Source: Symbiodinium natans
Taxonomy: Eukaryota; Sar; Dinophyceae; Suessiales; Symbiodiniaceae
Length of the DNA: 64,000 bases
Direction of reading: 5' to 3'
NCBI GenBank assembly: GCA_905221605.1
Contig: CAJNDS010002368.1
Location: 1,149,011-1,213,010, forward strand
The notes beneath the pieces were generated by a model. The model worked only from the letters and a program-made list of their open reading frames with translations, searched no databases and was not told the DNA's origin. A program made the translations under genes and the position numbers. This document shows, piece after piece, positions 18,762 through 30,663 of this stretch. Numbering within the stretch: position 1 is the stretch's first letter; every line of letters begins with the position of its first letter.

Positions 18762-19904
18762 TTATAGAGTAACCACTCGAGCGCCCAAAACGCAGCTCAC
18801 ATGCGGACGTCCAATGCGGAGTGAGTGCAATGTTGCTTGATTGTCGATTTCGATACAAGGCACATCCAGAGCCCAGGCCACGCTCGACCACAGGTCCATC
18901 GTGAGCTGCCACGGGTTCCCATGCGAGTGTGGAGTTTGCAATAGCAGCAAAGCCTGCTGCCAGGAACGATCGTGGCCCAGCGCCCTCGCCAGGCAGCTGA
19001 ATGCTCCAGTGCTGGGTGTCAGAGAGTCCAACATCGCCAGGTCCAACAACTGCACGGCCAGAGGCCAGCGGCGTGCATTGCAGCAGGCAGTAATGACTGC
19101 ACTGTAGCTGATGCCATCTGGCTTTGGACTTGGAAGGGGCGTCTCTATGGATTTTTTCAGAAGCTGCAGACACAGCATCCATTGCCCCGCCCGCTCTGAG
19201 GCCGTCAGGGTTGCGTTCAGCGCGATCGTGTTCTGCGCAGAAGTCTGGCACAGCTCGGTCCACAGATGCAGTGAGCGCTGCCAGGCAGAGACCGTTCCGC
19301 AGGCCACAATTGCGGGTGTGTATACATGTGCTCCTGCAAGGTCCCCTGCTTGTGACTCGGCGAGAAGCCCAAGCACTCTTTCCCATAAAGACACGCGCTC
19401 ACAAGCTGTCATTGCTGTGCTGTGTGCAACCACACAAGGCATCATGCCTGCAGACTGCGGAGCACCTAGCAAAAGCCAGAGTGCAAACTGCCACCTACCA
19501 GCGGAACTACACGCTGCCCCGACAGAGTTCAAAAATGCGCGGTCCAGAGTGCTTGAGTTTCTTGACCGCAGCTCCTCTAGCAGGGCGACGGCTGATGTCC
19601 AGGCTGTGGCTTTCGCACAAACGCTAGCCACGGCGGTGAACACAATGACGTCCGGGAACTTGGCTTTAAAGAGTAGAACCAACGCCTGCTCCCAGTCTCC
19701 TTTGCGCTTGAGTCGCATTATTGCAGCGGTGGCTCCACGCAACGATTGCAAGTGAGTCAGAGACCTCTGCCATGGATGATGAAGACTGGCAGCTGCCGTG
19801 GTCACTGACCGAGGCTGGGTTGTCGCAAAAGCCGATGTGTTCGACTCGATAAACATCGTGCCGATCTTGCATGTCTGGCATTTTGCACCAAGACTTCGGA
19901 CCAC
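18762..19904 (-). CDS. pentatricopeptide repeat (PPR) protein, 380 aa
   Basis: One uninterrupted frame from ATG at 19904 to the stop at 18762. After a Ser/Thr/Ala-rich N-terminus of about 60 residues, helical repeats of roughly 35 residues follow: KGDWEQALVLLFKAKFPDV, FTAVASVCAKATAWTSAVAL, NSVGAACSSAGRWQFALWLL, AIVACGTVSAWQRSLHLWTE, NATLTASERAGQWMLCLQLL, YSAVITACCNARRWPLAVQL. The pattern (small residue, A/C, then G/A-x-W-x-x-A-L-x-L-L) is that of the large dinoflagellate PPR family. PPR proteins bind single-stranded RNA, usually in plastid or mitochondrion, for processing or editing. The N-terminus is compatible with an organelle-targeting peptide but was not tested. The lack of introns contrasts with its neighbours and may reflect retroposition. 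Confidence 0.88.
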   Translation of the reverse strand: MVRSLGAKCQTCKIGTMFIESNTSAFATTQPRSVTTAAASLHHPWQRSLTHLQSLRGATAAIMRLKRKGDWEQALVLLFKAKFPDVIVFTAVASVCAKATAWTSAVALLEELRSRNSSTLDRAFLNSVGAACSSAGRWQFALWLLLGAPQSAGMMPCVVAHSTAMTACERVSLWERVLGLLAESQAGDLAGAHVYTPAIVACGTVSAWQRSLHLWTELCQTSAQNTIALNATLTASERAGQWMLCLQLLKKSIETPLPSPKPDGISYSAVITACCNARRWPLAVQLLDLAMLDSLTPSTGAFSCLARALGHDRSWQQALLLLQTPHSHGNPWQLTMDLWSSVAWALDVPCIEIDNQATLHSLRIGRPHVSCVLGARVVTL

Positions 19905-21290
19905 TGGGTCGGTTTCACCTCCGCATCATGGGCCAAGAAACATTGAGAAGATGAGGGTTTACGTGCGCCAGCAAACAATCAGGCCATCTTTGTGGGCGAA
20001 ATACTTGCTCCATTTTCTCCAAGTCGCGCGGGCTGAAGCGAAGGCTTGACCGAACAGCCAGCACCGATCGTGCCATAGCATCAGCATGGTGAACCACAAC
20101 AAACTTTGCTCGAATGAGCAAGAGTAGGGCAACACCTACAAACCGCGCCTTCTTGCTTCAAAGATCCGGTGGCCGACACCCGTCAATTCAACAAGTGCCC
20201 CCCAAGAACAAGGCAGGAATGATGCATCGATGCTCTTTGCTGAAGGCTTTTCCTGGAAACTGAACCAACTAAGATCTGCGCCTCAACCACGGACGCCTTT
20301 CCCACGGCGACAGATGAAACATTCAAAAAACTTCAATCATGGCACAAAGGCCTTCTCCCGCAGGCGCCGCATCTCAGCCTCTCGTTGTTCTTCGACGCGC
20401 GCAGGAACCGAGACCCTCTTTTTCTCTTTACCACAACCGGGTGCCCTTGTGAACTCATCTCATTTGACTATCTATAAAATACGCCTTTCCGACATAAATG
20501 CAAACACACCGACCTTTGGCGTATCGACGCTTATTAGGGGCGGTTCCTTCGCAGAGTAGTTGGTATAAAGGCATCCTGCTACTCCCATATTACCAACGAG
20601 GCAGTTCGTGAATCGGCCCTCCCAAACCCTCGTTCCCTCCTTCAGCAAAAGCTCTTCGTAGAGCTTTAGAAGACCCCGCTAGACGAACCGTGCCTTGCCT
20701 CGGCCTGTAAGGATAGCAGGGTTGAAGTTCTACATCGTAGACTCCGTAGACACTTCCCACGCGTCTGGCTTAAAGGCCACTCCGGAAACCCCCATGAAAA
20801 GTTCTGTACCTCGGCAGGTTGAGAAACCCTCTTTCGGGACGAAGCCGCATGGACAGATTAAGTTGACTTCTCATGAAAACTCAAGATTGTAAACGGTAGG
20901 GGAAGGGCGGGCAGGGTGAGGCGACCAGTTTACAGATAACCGTCGCTAGCGTCCGAGTCGCCGCCCCGAAGCTCAACAAAGCTCGCAGATATTGGTCTGG
21001 CAACTGGGACCTATCGTCCCTCATCATCCCTAAGCAAAAAGGCGACGGTGCGAATTCGTGCGGACTGATCCTAATCGTTGCTCGTTAATCATGGCTTTTG
21101 AAAGAGCATTGCACACGGGAGCTTGCCTCGCAGCCCGCTTCCACAGCCTCCAAGCACGATTACACACACACACACACACCCGCGGAAAAGTGTTTACACA
21201 AAGTGCTTCTGTACGTACCAAGGCAGCTCACGGGTACATGTTACACATTCTGCCTGCTCGAACTTGTCGTTCGAGGCCTCCTGCGACCTG
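19905..21290. other. no recognised gene; one CA microsatellite
   Basis: Mixed DNA with chance frames. 20150-21050 looks compositionally distinct from the telomere-like regions but matches no RNA or protein known to me. A short (CA)n tract lies at 21161-21180. Confidence 0.4.
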
Positions 21291-21299
21291 CATCTTCCC

Positions 21300-21846
21300 A
21301 TCCAGGATCCCCACTCAACAGAAGGTTTGCGCTGTCCCCCTGGTCCACACCACCAGCATCCACAAGCACTTCACATTGTTGCCTGAACGCCGCGTGTGCT
21401 GCTTGTAGTTCCTCTTCCGCACTGGCAAGCTCAGACCTGACATTTTCCAGGCTACCCTGTTTCGTGATCTCAACTTCTGAGGTGCCTCAGCTCCTCTCGG
21501 CGTTGTGCAGCAACCTGTAAAGGACAGTCGTGCCTTCAACTGACAACTCAACATTGGTGCCAAACGAGTCGGCAAGACCCTCGACGCGCTGCCCAGCAGC
21601 TCAAGAGGCGCTCCTTGCAGATGCCGCTAGGAGACAAACATGGCAAACCCGTGAACGACATGGAGATGTTCCATCTGCGACAGATGTGGAAGCAGTGGAC
21701 TGTAGTGATGGCACTGCCCCACTACTGCCGCCTTCCAAAGCACGCTGCGACAGCGGTTTGTCAGGACTGTTCACCTGCTGACTTCAGAAACCCTTTCCTC
21801 AAAAAGCACATCTCTGACGTCAAGTTCCAGTGCCTCCCACTCAAGC
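21300..21846 (-). CDS. coiled-coil protein exons, partial gene
   Basis: Three minus-strand stretches read as heptad-rich protein between plausible splice sites: about 21765-21846 (LEWEALELDVRDVLFEERV), about 21490-21595 (RVEGLADSFGTNVELSVEG, then TTVLYRLLHNAER) and about 21300-21480 (EITKQGSLENVRSELASAEE, then ELQAAHAAFRQQCEVLVDAG). Charged and hydrophobic residues alternate as in a coiled coil. Function, start and stop are unknown. A plus-strand open frame over 21615-22067 overlaps the same DNA, but its composition is less protein-like. Confidence 0.5.
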
Positions 21847-22069
21847 TTGGTAGGAGAGCCAGTCCTAGTGACGGCAAGTGGAAAGAGGGCTCGGCAGCTC
21901 ATGTGCCAAAGAAAAGGAAGGAGTCGAGCAGCATCATCGGGTTTGCGCCTCCCCTAGTCGAGTACTCCAAAGCTACGCTTGGCTGGCACGTGCTGGCACC
22001 TCTTTTCCTTCTCATTGCTTATGCTTTCTGTAACAGTCTGGTCGTGGGCGGTACCTACAATGTGTAAGG

Positions 22070-23510
22070 ACTTTGCACTTTGCAAGAGCATGAAGGTGAC
22101 ATGGCTAAGTCCTCCATGAGGGGCTGCCCTGCTTGAAGAGCAGCTGCTGCAGCTGTTGGTGAATCTGGCCAGAGGCAAGAATCAGTGAAATTGAGGTGCA
22201 CTGCAGATTCGGAGTCATGTTGGCGGAGCTGGACTGTGTGGCTAAACACATGTCCAGGATGCCATTAAACATTTCTGTGTTTGGTCAGAAAGACGATCAG
22301 AGTTGTCCTCCTGAGCAGTGTGCCAGACAGAGAGACAGACAGAGAGAGTGAGGGAGAGAGAGAGGCTGCGTGTGGGCAAGGGAGGGAGGCAGGATTCTGA
22401 CTTGTAAGCGAAATGTTCAAAGTCGCTGGGCAGCCCGCCAGCCATTCCCGAGCCTGGCTTTTGGACCGAAATTCGGCTGAGCGCTCAAATAGCACATGCA
22501 TTCACCTGCCTCGTGGCTCAGCGGTGGGAAAGAGTCCTGCCTGTGTGAAGGTTGCTACTGAAGCTGACACATCACAAAGCTGTAGAACTGCCTGCCCGTA
22601 GCATCTGGTGATCTTGTGCCATCGCGAGCCTGCAGAGACTGGTTTTAGAAACGTGTCAGACTGGGAGGTTCCGCAAGCATGCAACATCTCCGACTGCATG
22701 CAAGTCATATGCGATGCGCAACATGTGTTCAGGGCTGACTCCCATCCCTAACAGCAAGCTATCCTAGGGTCGATGGTTTAAGCATGTTTAAGCTTTTTAC
22801 CGCCATGCCAAAGCGAAACATGTTCTGGGTTAGCATACTCGTCAAAGCACAAACGGTAGGGCAGATGGCTTCCTGGGGTCCAAGCATGCTGTGTCGGCAT
22901 CGGCTTCTCTGCTGTCGCGATGGTTGCACCTTCAAGGGCTCTGGTGATGCTCGTGATTCGAGTGTGCTGCCTGTGGCAAAGTTTCCACATGCAGGCCTGC
23001 ACGCACTGCACGCTCGTTTTCATGCAAACTGGCAGCAAAAGGCACTGAATACACGGCGTGGTACCCCCTCAACTCCAATCTGTTGACGGGAAGGGGGTGA
23101 ACTCTTGGCCGGACTGGCTTGTGCATGCCTTGGGCAATGCTCAAACCACGAAGAGACCACAAAATTCAGTCGGTATGGACTGCAAGACGAAATATGAGAA
23201 GTCCTGAAAATCCCGCTTGGGCCGGATCTACCAGCATGCCGTGAGTCGTGAGTCGCGACCGTTTGCAGCTCCCACTCATTCTTAACAAAGCGAAGAATAC
23301 TCAACTTCTTAATCCAAGTATTGCAAGTTCGGAGAGCGAGCCGAAGACTTCAATGACTCCAACACTTGAGCCATTGGAATGCATGGAATGCAATTGTAAT
23401 ACCACACCATGTTCGCAGCCAGTGAACCAACATGCAGCAACTCACATCTTGTTCAAGATGCTTTGGCTCTGGCCTCGGCTTGGCACAGGGAGCACTGACG
23501 AGACGAGTGT
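22070..23510. other. no recognised gene; GA-rich tract
   Basis: A purine tract (GACAGACAGAGAGAGTGAGG type) spans 22322-22362. A minus-strand phrase QIHQQLQQLLFKQG (about 22115-22165) could belong to the coiled-coil gene to the left. Nothing else could be supported. Confidence 0.35.
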
Positions 23511-23512
23511 AG

Positions 23513-26393
23513 TCACTTTGCCTCCCCTCCAACACTGTGTGACCATCCGGGTTCAGACATGGTGCCTGAAGGCTGCTGTTGTTTCGAAAGCTTGTCTAGG
23601 ATATTGAGAAGCCGCGACTGGTTGTGCAGATTCGTCGCCTGAAGACAACTACGGCAAACACTCAAGTGGCCCTTCTACCCATGGCTGCGCATAAGATTAA
23701 GTAAATACGTGCAGATCAGACTTGCGGCTCTTAGCGCAACTTGCCTGGAAAACATTGAGCTTCTCGCCGATGGTCTGCAGCGACATTTGGGCAGACACCT
23801 TCTTACCCCAGGGATGCCGAAATTAAAAACTATCGCGACATTCATCCATCTCTGATTCAAATGGAACCGTGTGCAGGCGTGCAAGATTGTGCTAGGTGTT
23901 GCAAGGCGTTTGGGGCAGCTGCAATGTCCGACTTCTGTAGATCTCCTCGTAGCCTTGGTGCTTCTCACAACTGCCATCGCTGAGCCAAACTGTGGATGTT
24001 GAGGACCTGGCCTCATGAGACCAGACCTGAACAGCCGTGCAAGCTAAAGGCTCAGAACTACACATAGTTGAAGCTTAGATTCCGTACAAAAGCATGTACA
24101 TGCGCCCGCTTTGACAAGTGGACTCAAGAGTGGACCCAAGCTGAGGTGTTGGCACGAGCTCTGACACACCGAGGTGGCCGTCCGCGTCGGCACCAAAGGC
24201 TTCAAAGATCCCGGGCCTCGCTTCGAGCTCGATGTCCAGATCCTCGAATCTGCAACAACCGACCAAACCAACCAGTAGCACAGAGAGAGAGAGAGAGAAG
24301 GAGAGGAGAGAGGAGGGAGAGAGAGAGAGAGGAAGAGCGCATCTTGAAAAAAAGCAAGCTCGGGAAATAAAAGCCCAACATGACGCGCACAGCTTGGAGA
24401 CGGGTCTCGTCGAGAAGGTTCCGGATCCTTGGGTGAATCTGCGCTCTGCCCTTTGAACGGCTGGGTATGTACCGGCTGGACCATGTGTCAGCGTGTCAGT
24501 GGCAGATCTGGCAGTCCGTGGGCTGGAAGCAGTTCTTTTTGCATTCCAAGGAACTTGGAGTTCTGGAGGACTTGTGTAAACTCTGCTTCAGATAGGGTAA
24601 GCTCCCGGTCAAGATCTGAGTCACCTTACGCCAGCATATGCAGCACGCTGCTCCGAGGGAACCGGACAAAATGTGAGCAGCTTGCATTCTTGAGCTCTGC
24701 GCTGATCTTTACCGACCCTTTGCGAAGAAACGATTTGAAGGACTTCCGCCAGTTCGACTGCGAATCCTCGAACTTGTCAGCTTCTCTCATCTCCCTGGCA
24801 GAAAGGTGCCATGTGTTTGTGCGCGGGTGCGCCAATAGCTGTAAGAAACCTTTTTGTGCTGCGGCCGCGGGTCAGATCAGACCGCCCGTTCTCTCTTTCA
24901 AACTACTTCTTTGCAGATGGAGAGATGCCCTCACATCCTTCTGTCTACTGAATTTCGTTGCTGGCATTGCCCTAACACATGCCTCAGACATGCGGCTCAC
25001 ATCGACTTAGAGACCTTCCTCAAAGCCCGAAGGACAAAAAGGAGCTGAACTTTTCCGTCCGAGCATGACAACGACAACATATTATGCCTTTGCAGTGGCA
25101 CATAGTGTCGGTCACGACTCGCCGATGTCTTCATAACACCTTTCGCTGATCCATATTGCAGAGCGTCGCTGACATGGACCGTCGGCCGACAGTATTCTAA
25201 AACCACGGCTTGAACATGCTTTCTCGCTCCACCAAGCCAACAGCGAGTGCCAGTCCAGCAGAAGCTTCAGTTTCGTCGGTGATGTCTGGTCTGCCAGGAT
25301 CATGACGGGTCAGTGCCAAAGTGCATTGACGGCCCCTCGAATCTGGGAAACCACCATGGCTCTGGCCGCTCACACAAAGCACCGGGAAGACATGGGAACA
25401 TCCGACTTTACGTTGGAGCCTTCTGCCACAAAGCAGCACTCACGCGTTTACCATGTTCACCGTGCTAACCACACAAGTGTCCCGGACAGCAGTCTGGATG
25501 CACGTTTGCTCGCACACAGCCTCACAGTCTTTGATACCCGCACAACCTCAATGTGGCGGGCTTCAGGAAAGCATTTTCGACATTCAATTTGTTGGGCAGC
25601 AACAACAAGAAACAATCGGACGGGTTCCTCAAAAGCTACTGGCATATGCCTCAAATCCGGACGCTCTGGTGCAGCATGCAGATAAGCAACAAGTTCGTTG
25701 AGCTTGCGAGTCACATAGTTCGTCTCATGCCTTAAGCGACGTAGTTTCACAGACTGCAGAAGCGCAAGGGATGTGAAGCGATGCTTAGCCCAAAAGCTAT
25801 CCCCCGCTTCTGCCTAAATCTGGGCCGAAGGCAGCTTCGCATGTTTTCGCTGCACCTCATGATGGCACTGCGCTGCTCTGCCCTGCTCCGCACTATTTTG
25901 AACTTGCCCCACGCGTCATGCCATCAAGGATGGCACGTCATTGTACTTGAGCCCAGACAATGTGGCATCCACAAACATCGCCTGCAAATACCACTCAAAA
26001 TCTCACCATGACCAACCCACATCACAACAGAATCTGAGATAAGTTCGGTAATGATGTTCGTCATACCAAAGATCATCGTGACCATGCTCAAGCCATAGAA
26101 CCTCACTGGAAAGAAGGCGAAACGCTCGTTGAGAAAACGCTCCTCTTCTCAAAAGCAAAGGAACCTTCAAGCAGCTCATGGCGAACCCAGAGACAACAAA
26201 ACTAAGGCACCGGCCCTTCAAAAGTCCATCCGTAGTAGTTGCTCATAACTGCAGCGAGCGGCCTGCCACCTGCTTTGTAGCAAACCACAACATGCAAAGC
26301 CCACACATGATAATTGAATTGCAGAGAAGACCACCGACGCAAGCTGGCAACATCATGTGTGCAAATGTTATTAGCACTCACTCAGTCACTTCT

Positions 26394-26429
<36 letters not shown>

Positions 26430-28577
26430 CAAACAAACACACAAACACACAAAAGCACAAACACACAAACACAAACACACACATACACACACACACACCA
26501 AACAAACAAACAAACAAACAAACAAACAAACAAACAAACAAACAAAACAAACAAAACAAACAAACACACTTCCACCAGCCTGCATGATTTGAACAGTATT
26601 TTCCCACATCTTTCCAGAGCTTGCGCTCGCCAACAGTTGAATCCTGTAAACACCGCGAACACTCTCTGAACTGTGCCTTTCGAGTTGCAGTCTCCGATCA
26701 GGCACCTGAAGACCTGAGAGCACATGTTGAAACGACTGGCTTTTGGAGGTCCCTAAAACCTACTGAACCCTAGGAGCATGCAAAAGAGCTACATATACAA
26801 ACGCGTCCGCTCTCAGCCTCCAGCCGTGAACATGCACGTAAAGACTGTTCCGCAATACTCCCCCAGGTAAAGATGTGCAATTACACATCCATCACGTGGA
26901 TCTTCTCCAGGCAAAGGAAAGGCTTCGTTGTCAGCGCTACCGCACCTGTCACAGTCACTTCAGGCAGGTATTGGACAATATTGGACACGTCCCGCTTCAA
27001 ATGCACTGCCTCTCAAACATCGCCGTCGCGTCGCTGGACACGGTGCTTCGGAGAACGATCGCGCAGACATAGAGAACCCCACCTGCCCGTCTGCAGCTAC
27101 TACCCGTGGTACAACCAACATGCCGAGCAGAGCCGAGCCACAGAGAAGGATCGTGACCCAGAAGAGCCATGGAACGCCTATCACCATGGCCTGTGCTTCT
27201 TGAGGGCTTCGAGAGAAGCACCCCATCAGGCATGTGAGCTGACGAGCAAAGCTAGGGCAACGCACTACCTACTTGCTTTGCTCGCCGAGTGTCTGAAATC
27301 ATGTTGGCCAGCTCCGCCAGCAATGGCCAATGCATCAACTGCGCACGGCACAAACAAGTACAAACACTGCACTGCTCGATAACTCTGCTTTCGCAGGCTC
27401 CGTTTCTTCGTGTTGACACCAACAGATCCAAAAAGCTGTCGCCTAAAACCACGTAAAGGGTAGTATCGTCAAGCAACGCCCATGCCATCATACATTCCAC
27501 AACCTATCCAAACTGTCCACCGGCAACGACCCCAACCCTAATCTCAGTCAAGACAGTAAAGCCTCAAGAAGAGGCTCGACACTCAGCCCAACATCTCAAG
27601 CCCTCCAAATTCAACCCCTCAAGGCCCTTCAAGATCTACGCATGCACGACAACTTAAACACCCTGAAGGCGCCGAAAGGTCCTCAGCGTGTCAATCCCTA
27701 CTTCTTGCCCTCAAGGACCTTCAACATTTACACACGTCGCGAAGTCATCCTGATCAAACACATACGCAAAAATCCGGGTCCTCTTCAAAAAGCAGACAGC
27801 ATCGACAGGCATAGTAACTTTCTCAGCACACCTATTCTATGAAAGATGTCGCGTTTGTCATCAGTCAATATTGATTATGGTTAAGTTAAAGCCACGGAGA
27901 AACGCACAAACTCAACAACAGTTGACAGCAATTTGTCCCGTGGGAGTGTGTAATTACGTAGTTGGGATGGTCTCGCAGCGGCCTTTATCAGCCTGGCAAC
28001 TCGGGATAGTCTCAATCCACGCAGAACCATACCTCTGCTGCTGTGACTTGGCCGATGCATGCGTCACCATGCTCCTACTTCGGCACCACATGCTCGTCGA
28101 CCAAGGAACTCATGCGAGCAGAGCCAGCCGAGGCGGCCGTTGTGCTGATGATGACATCGACGACCGCCACGAGCGTCAATACTAGATCGCCTGGCGTAGC
28201 AATTCATTCTGACCAGCTTCTCTGAACTGCACAGTGCTACGGTATTGCTGTTCTGCTGCATTATTACCAATGACTCCTGACCTATGTTCCAGGCATAGTC
28301 CGTGCCAGTGAAGTACACCCGTGGACTCAACACCACCAGCTTCACCACGACCTCGATCACGAAGACCTGCGAGCGACAAAGACATCCTCAAACTACCTGA
28401 AGTATCACTAGCACTGCAATTACGACGAGCAGGTGCCAGCATGCAGCCAGGCCCTGCAAGCTTCCGACACACTGGCAATGTCCATAGAAAGGCAGAGCAA
28501 GAGTTGAGACATGCAGCTGTTGCGAAGACCATCTCCAGGAGAGTCCAGCCCATCCAGCCCGGGTCGTAGTCCATGCT
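23513..28577 (-). CDS. voltage-gated ion channel, six-TM single domain with EF-hand tail, multi-exon
   Basis: Reading leftwards: 28509-28577 SMDYDPGWMGWTLLEMVF; 28286-28366 VFVIEVVVKLVVLSPRVYF ending AWNI (S2); 28115-28191 DLVLTLVAVVDVII (S3); 27961-28038 LRGLRLSRVARLIKAAA (S4, Arg/Lys every third residue); about 27094-27241 PWLFWVTILLCGSALLG (S5); 26824-26867 GEYCGTVFTCMFTA and 26671-26713 VFRCLIGDCNSKGT (pore); 26021-26106 RFYGLSMVTMIFGMTNIIT (S6); about 25690-25755 KLRRLRHETNYVTRKLNEL; 24505-24615 LTLSEAEFTQVLQNSKFL; 24148-24249 FEDLDIELEARPGIFEAF then GADADGHLGVSEL (EF-hand loop with Gly at position 1); 23900-23960 RLRGDLQKSDIAAAPNAL; 23741-23787 MSLQTIGEKLNVFQ; 23513-23638 QSRLLNILDKLSKQQQPSG, ending GEAK and TGA. 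The product would be a plasma- or vacuolar-membrane cation channel gated by voltage, with possible Ca2+ control. S1, the start codon and perhaps an exon at 27242-27960 are missing. Ion selectivity cannot be read from the filter. Confidence 0.8.
24283..24345. repeat. (GA)n-rich tract in channel intron
   Basis: Purine repeat GAGAGAGAGAGAAGGAGAGG type, between two exons of the channel gene. Confidence 0.85.
26395..26573. repeat. (AC)n and (AAAC)n microsatellite in channel intron
   Basis: CA dinucleotides (26396-26423), mixed CAAACACA, a second CA block near 26476-26498, then AAAC tetranucleotides to 26565. It lies between the pore exon and the S6 exon. Confidence 0.9.
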
Positions 28578-28599
28578 GAATCCTGCAGCAGCTACTTGT

Positions 28600-29565
28600 A
28601 TGCACGGCCGAAACATGTCGAAACTTGTCGAAGCCCTTACGCGTTCCAGCGGTCCTAGTATGATCAAACTCAAGAGGATCGAAGTCATCGCCTTGGCTTC
28701 AAGCCAGCACGAACTGCCAATTACACAGCCAGTGTCGGTGACAGTCTTCAGACCACGTGGCAACGCCATTGACAACCGCGACGATTCTTTGTTGCATCGT
28801 TTTCGTCTGGCAACGTGCACTCGTCCACTGACTCACACAGGCGACAATACTCGTCCTCCTACAGACGAACTAGCCTTCGCTAATGGAAAGCTCGATCTCA
28901 TCATTCGCATTCGAAAGACCTGCAGAAACAATCACGGGCTTCGAGAGACAAGGTCTAGAGAAAGAAGTCTTCGCCAGACAACCAGGGATCACCAGAGTTT
29001 GGGCGTTGTTTGAGAGAGATCTGTTGCAGGAGATGCCTATGCCAACAAGTGGGCAAGATGCAACTTCTTGTGAAACCAGGGCTGCAAGCACATGCTTGCA
29101 GCAGCCTTTTGTTGTGTTGCTCGGTGTGCACGCAGCTGTTCCGTGTGCACTGTGCGGCTTGCTGAGACAGCAAAGATCACCTCGCCTCGTAGCCACTGAA
29201 GTGAACAACGCGTTCATCACGAAGTGTAGAATGGACGTTGAACATATCCTGCGCCAGAGGTGCCATGCGCAGTATCCTGGCCCAGCTGCACTCCGGCCTG
29301 AACCATCTCAGGTCTCGCCTGGCGCACATTGGGAGCCCTCACAGACGACCCCACAGAGAAAGTGGCCCCAAGTGGCCCCAACCTGCGTAGCCAGGTCTGG
29401 GATCGACATGAGCTCCACGAAGGAGAGCCTTGGCACCGAAACAAAGTTACACCGGCGAAGACCCCAGAAAGCTGGGAGGCTCTCTGAGAATAAATAGATA
29501 TTTGCCCTCTCTGTTGTGGCACTGCGCTTGACATGTTTTGGCGTTGTTGAATCAGAAGGCTTGTA
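28600..29565. other. no recognised gene; expected 5' exons of the channel
   Basis: Upstream of the first channel exon found. S1 and the start codon should be here if the gene is complete, but no convincing S1 helix was seen. A minus-strand hydrophobic phrase AMTSILLSLIILGPLERVRA (about 28650-28710) is a weak candidate. Confidence 0.35.
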
Positions 29566-29570
29566 CAATG

Positions 29571-30275
29571 GGTTTCAAGTTTGGCCCAAGGGGGTCTCTT
29601 GGAGGGTCTCTTGGCCCGGATCAAGGTTTCAAGTTTGGCCCAAGAGGGTCTCTTGGAGGGTCTCTTGGCCCGGATTAAGGTTTCAAGTTTGGCCCAAGGG
29701 GGTCTCTTGGCCCGGATCAGGGTTTCAAGTTTGGCCCAAGAGGCTCTCTTGGAGGGTCTCTTTGGCCCGGATCAGGGTTTCAAGTTTGGACCAAGATGGT
29801 CTCTTGGAGGGTCTCTTGGCCCGGATCAAGGCAAGAGGTCTCTTGGCGGGTCCCTTGGCCCAGTTTGGCCCAAAACAAGCCTCTTGACCCGGATCAAGGT
29901 TTCAAGTTTGGCCCAAGAGGGTCTCTTGGAGGGTCTCTTGGCCCGGATTAAGGTTTCAAGTTTGGCCCAAGGGGGTCTCTTGGCCCGGATCAGGGTTTCA
30001 AGTTTGGCCCAAGAGGCTCTCTTGGAGGGTCTCTTGGCCCGGATCAGTGGCCTAAGGGGGGTTTTTTGGGTGGTCTCTTGGCCGGGATCAGGGTTTCAAG
30101 TTTGGCCCATGTAAGTCTCTTGGCCCAATCAGGGTTTCAAGTTAGGCCCAAGAGGGTCTTGGAGGATCTCTTTGCCCGGGTCAGGGTTTCAAGCTTGGCC
30201 CAAGATGGTCTCTTGGAGGGTCTCCAAGCCCGGATGAGGGTTTCAAGTTTGGCCCAGGGGGGTCTCTTGGCCCAG
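29571..30275 (+). repeat. ~45/60-bp minisatellite, block 1
   Basis: About 14 units of GGTTTCAAGTTTGGCCCAAG, then GGGTCTCTTGG (single or double), then CCCGGATCA. Unit length varies by insertion of one GAGGGTCTCTTGG. Several frames stay open through the array on both strands (such as LARIKVSSLAQ). Confidence 0.9.
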
Positions 30276-30663
30276 AGCTGGCATCTCAGAACTGTGCGGG
30301 ACTGGAACTTCGTCATGGCGCATCGTTTCAAGCTTTCATGGTCTTTGAGCCTAGCTGGCGGGGCAGAAAGGGGGAATGGGGAAAAAGAGGAAGGAGGCAG
30401 GGGAGCCCTACGGTACCCCCATTTGGGGAAGTGTGCATTTACTAGCTTTGAGCTGGCACTTCCTCCAAGAAAGTAAAGAATCGCCCAGCATGCCACACAA
30501 CAGGGCCTGATTTAAGTTACCCTGATGAGGGAGCTGCAAGACTTTCTGGATAAGATAACCCTGTTTTGGTAACTTCGTTAACCCATGTCTACAGGTTTCT
30601 TAGGAAACCTAAATGGCTGAACAAATGTTAACACACCTGCAGCTTCCCCCACAACAGGGTCGG
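30276..30663. other. unique spacer between minisatellite blocks
   Basis: About 390 bases with no recognised gene; includes a purine-rich stretch near 30360-30400. Confidence 0.5.

Noticed and set aside
20150-21050. Possible organelle-derived rRNA or gene fragment
   Set aside because: Composition differs from the flanks, but no rRNA, tRNA or organelle protein motif could be recognised.
21615-22067. 150-codon plus-strand frame
   Set aside because: It overlaps a minus-strand coiled-coil exon with stronger protein character; no recognised domain.
22505-22600. tRNA-like phrase GTGGCTCAGCGGTGGGAAAG
   Set aside because: No T-arm (GGTTCGAATCC) or acceptor pairing follows.
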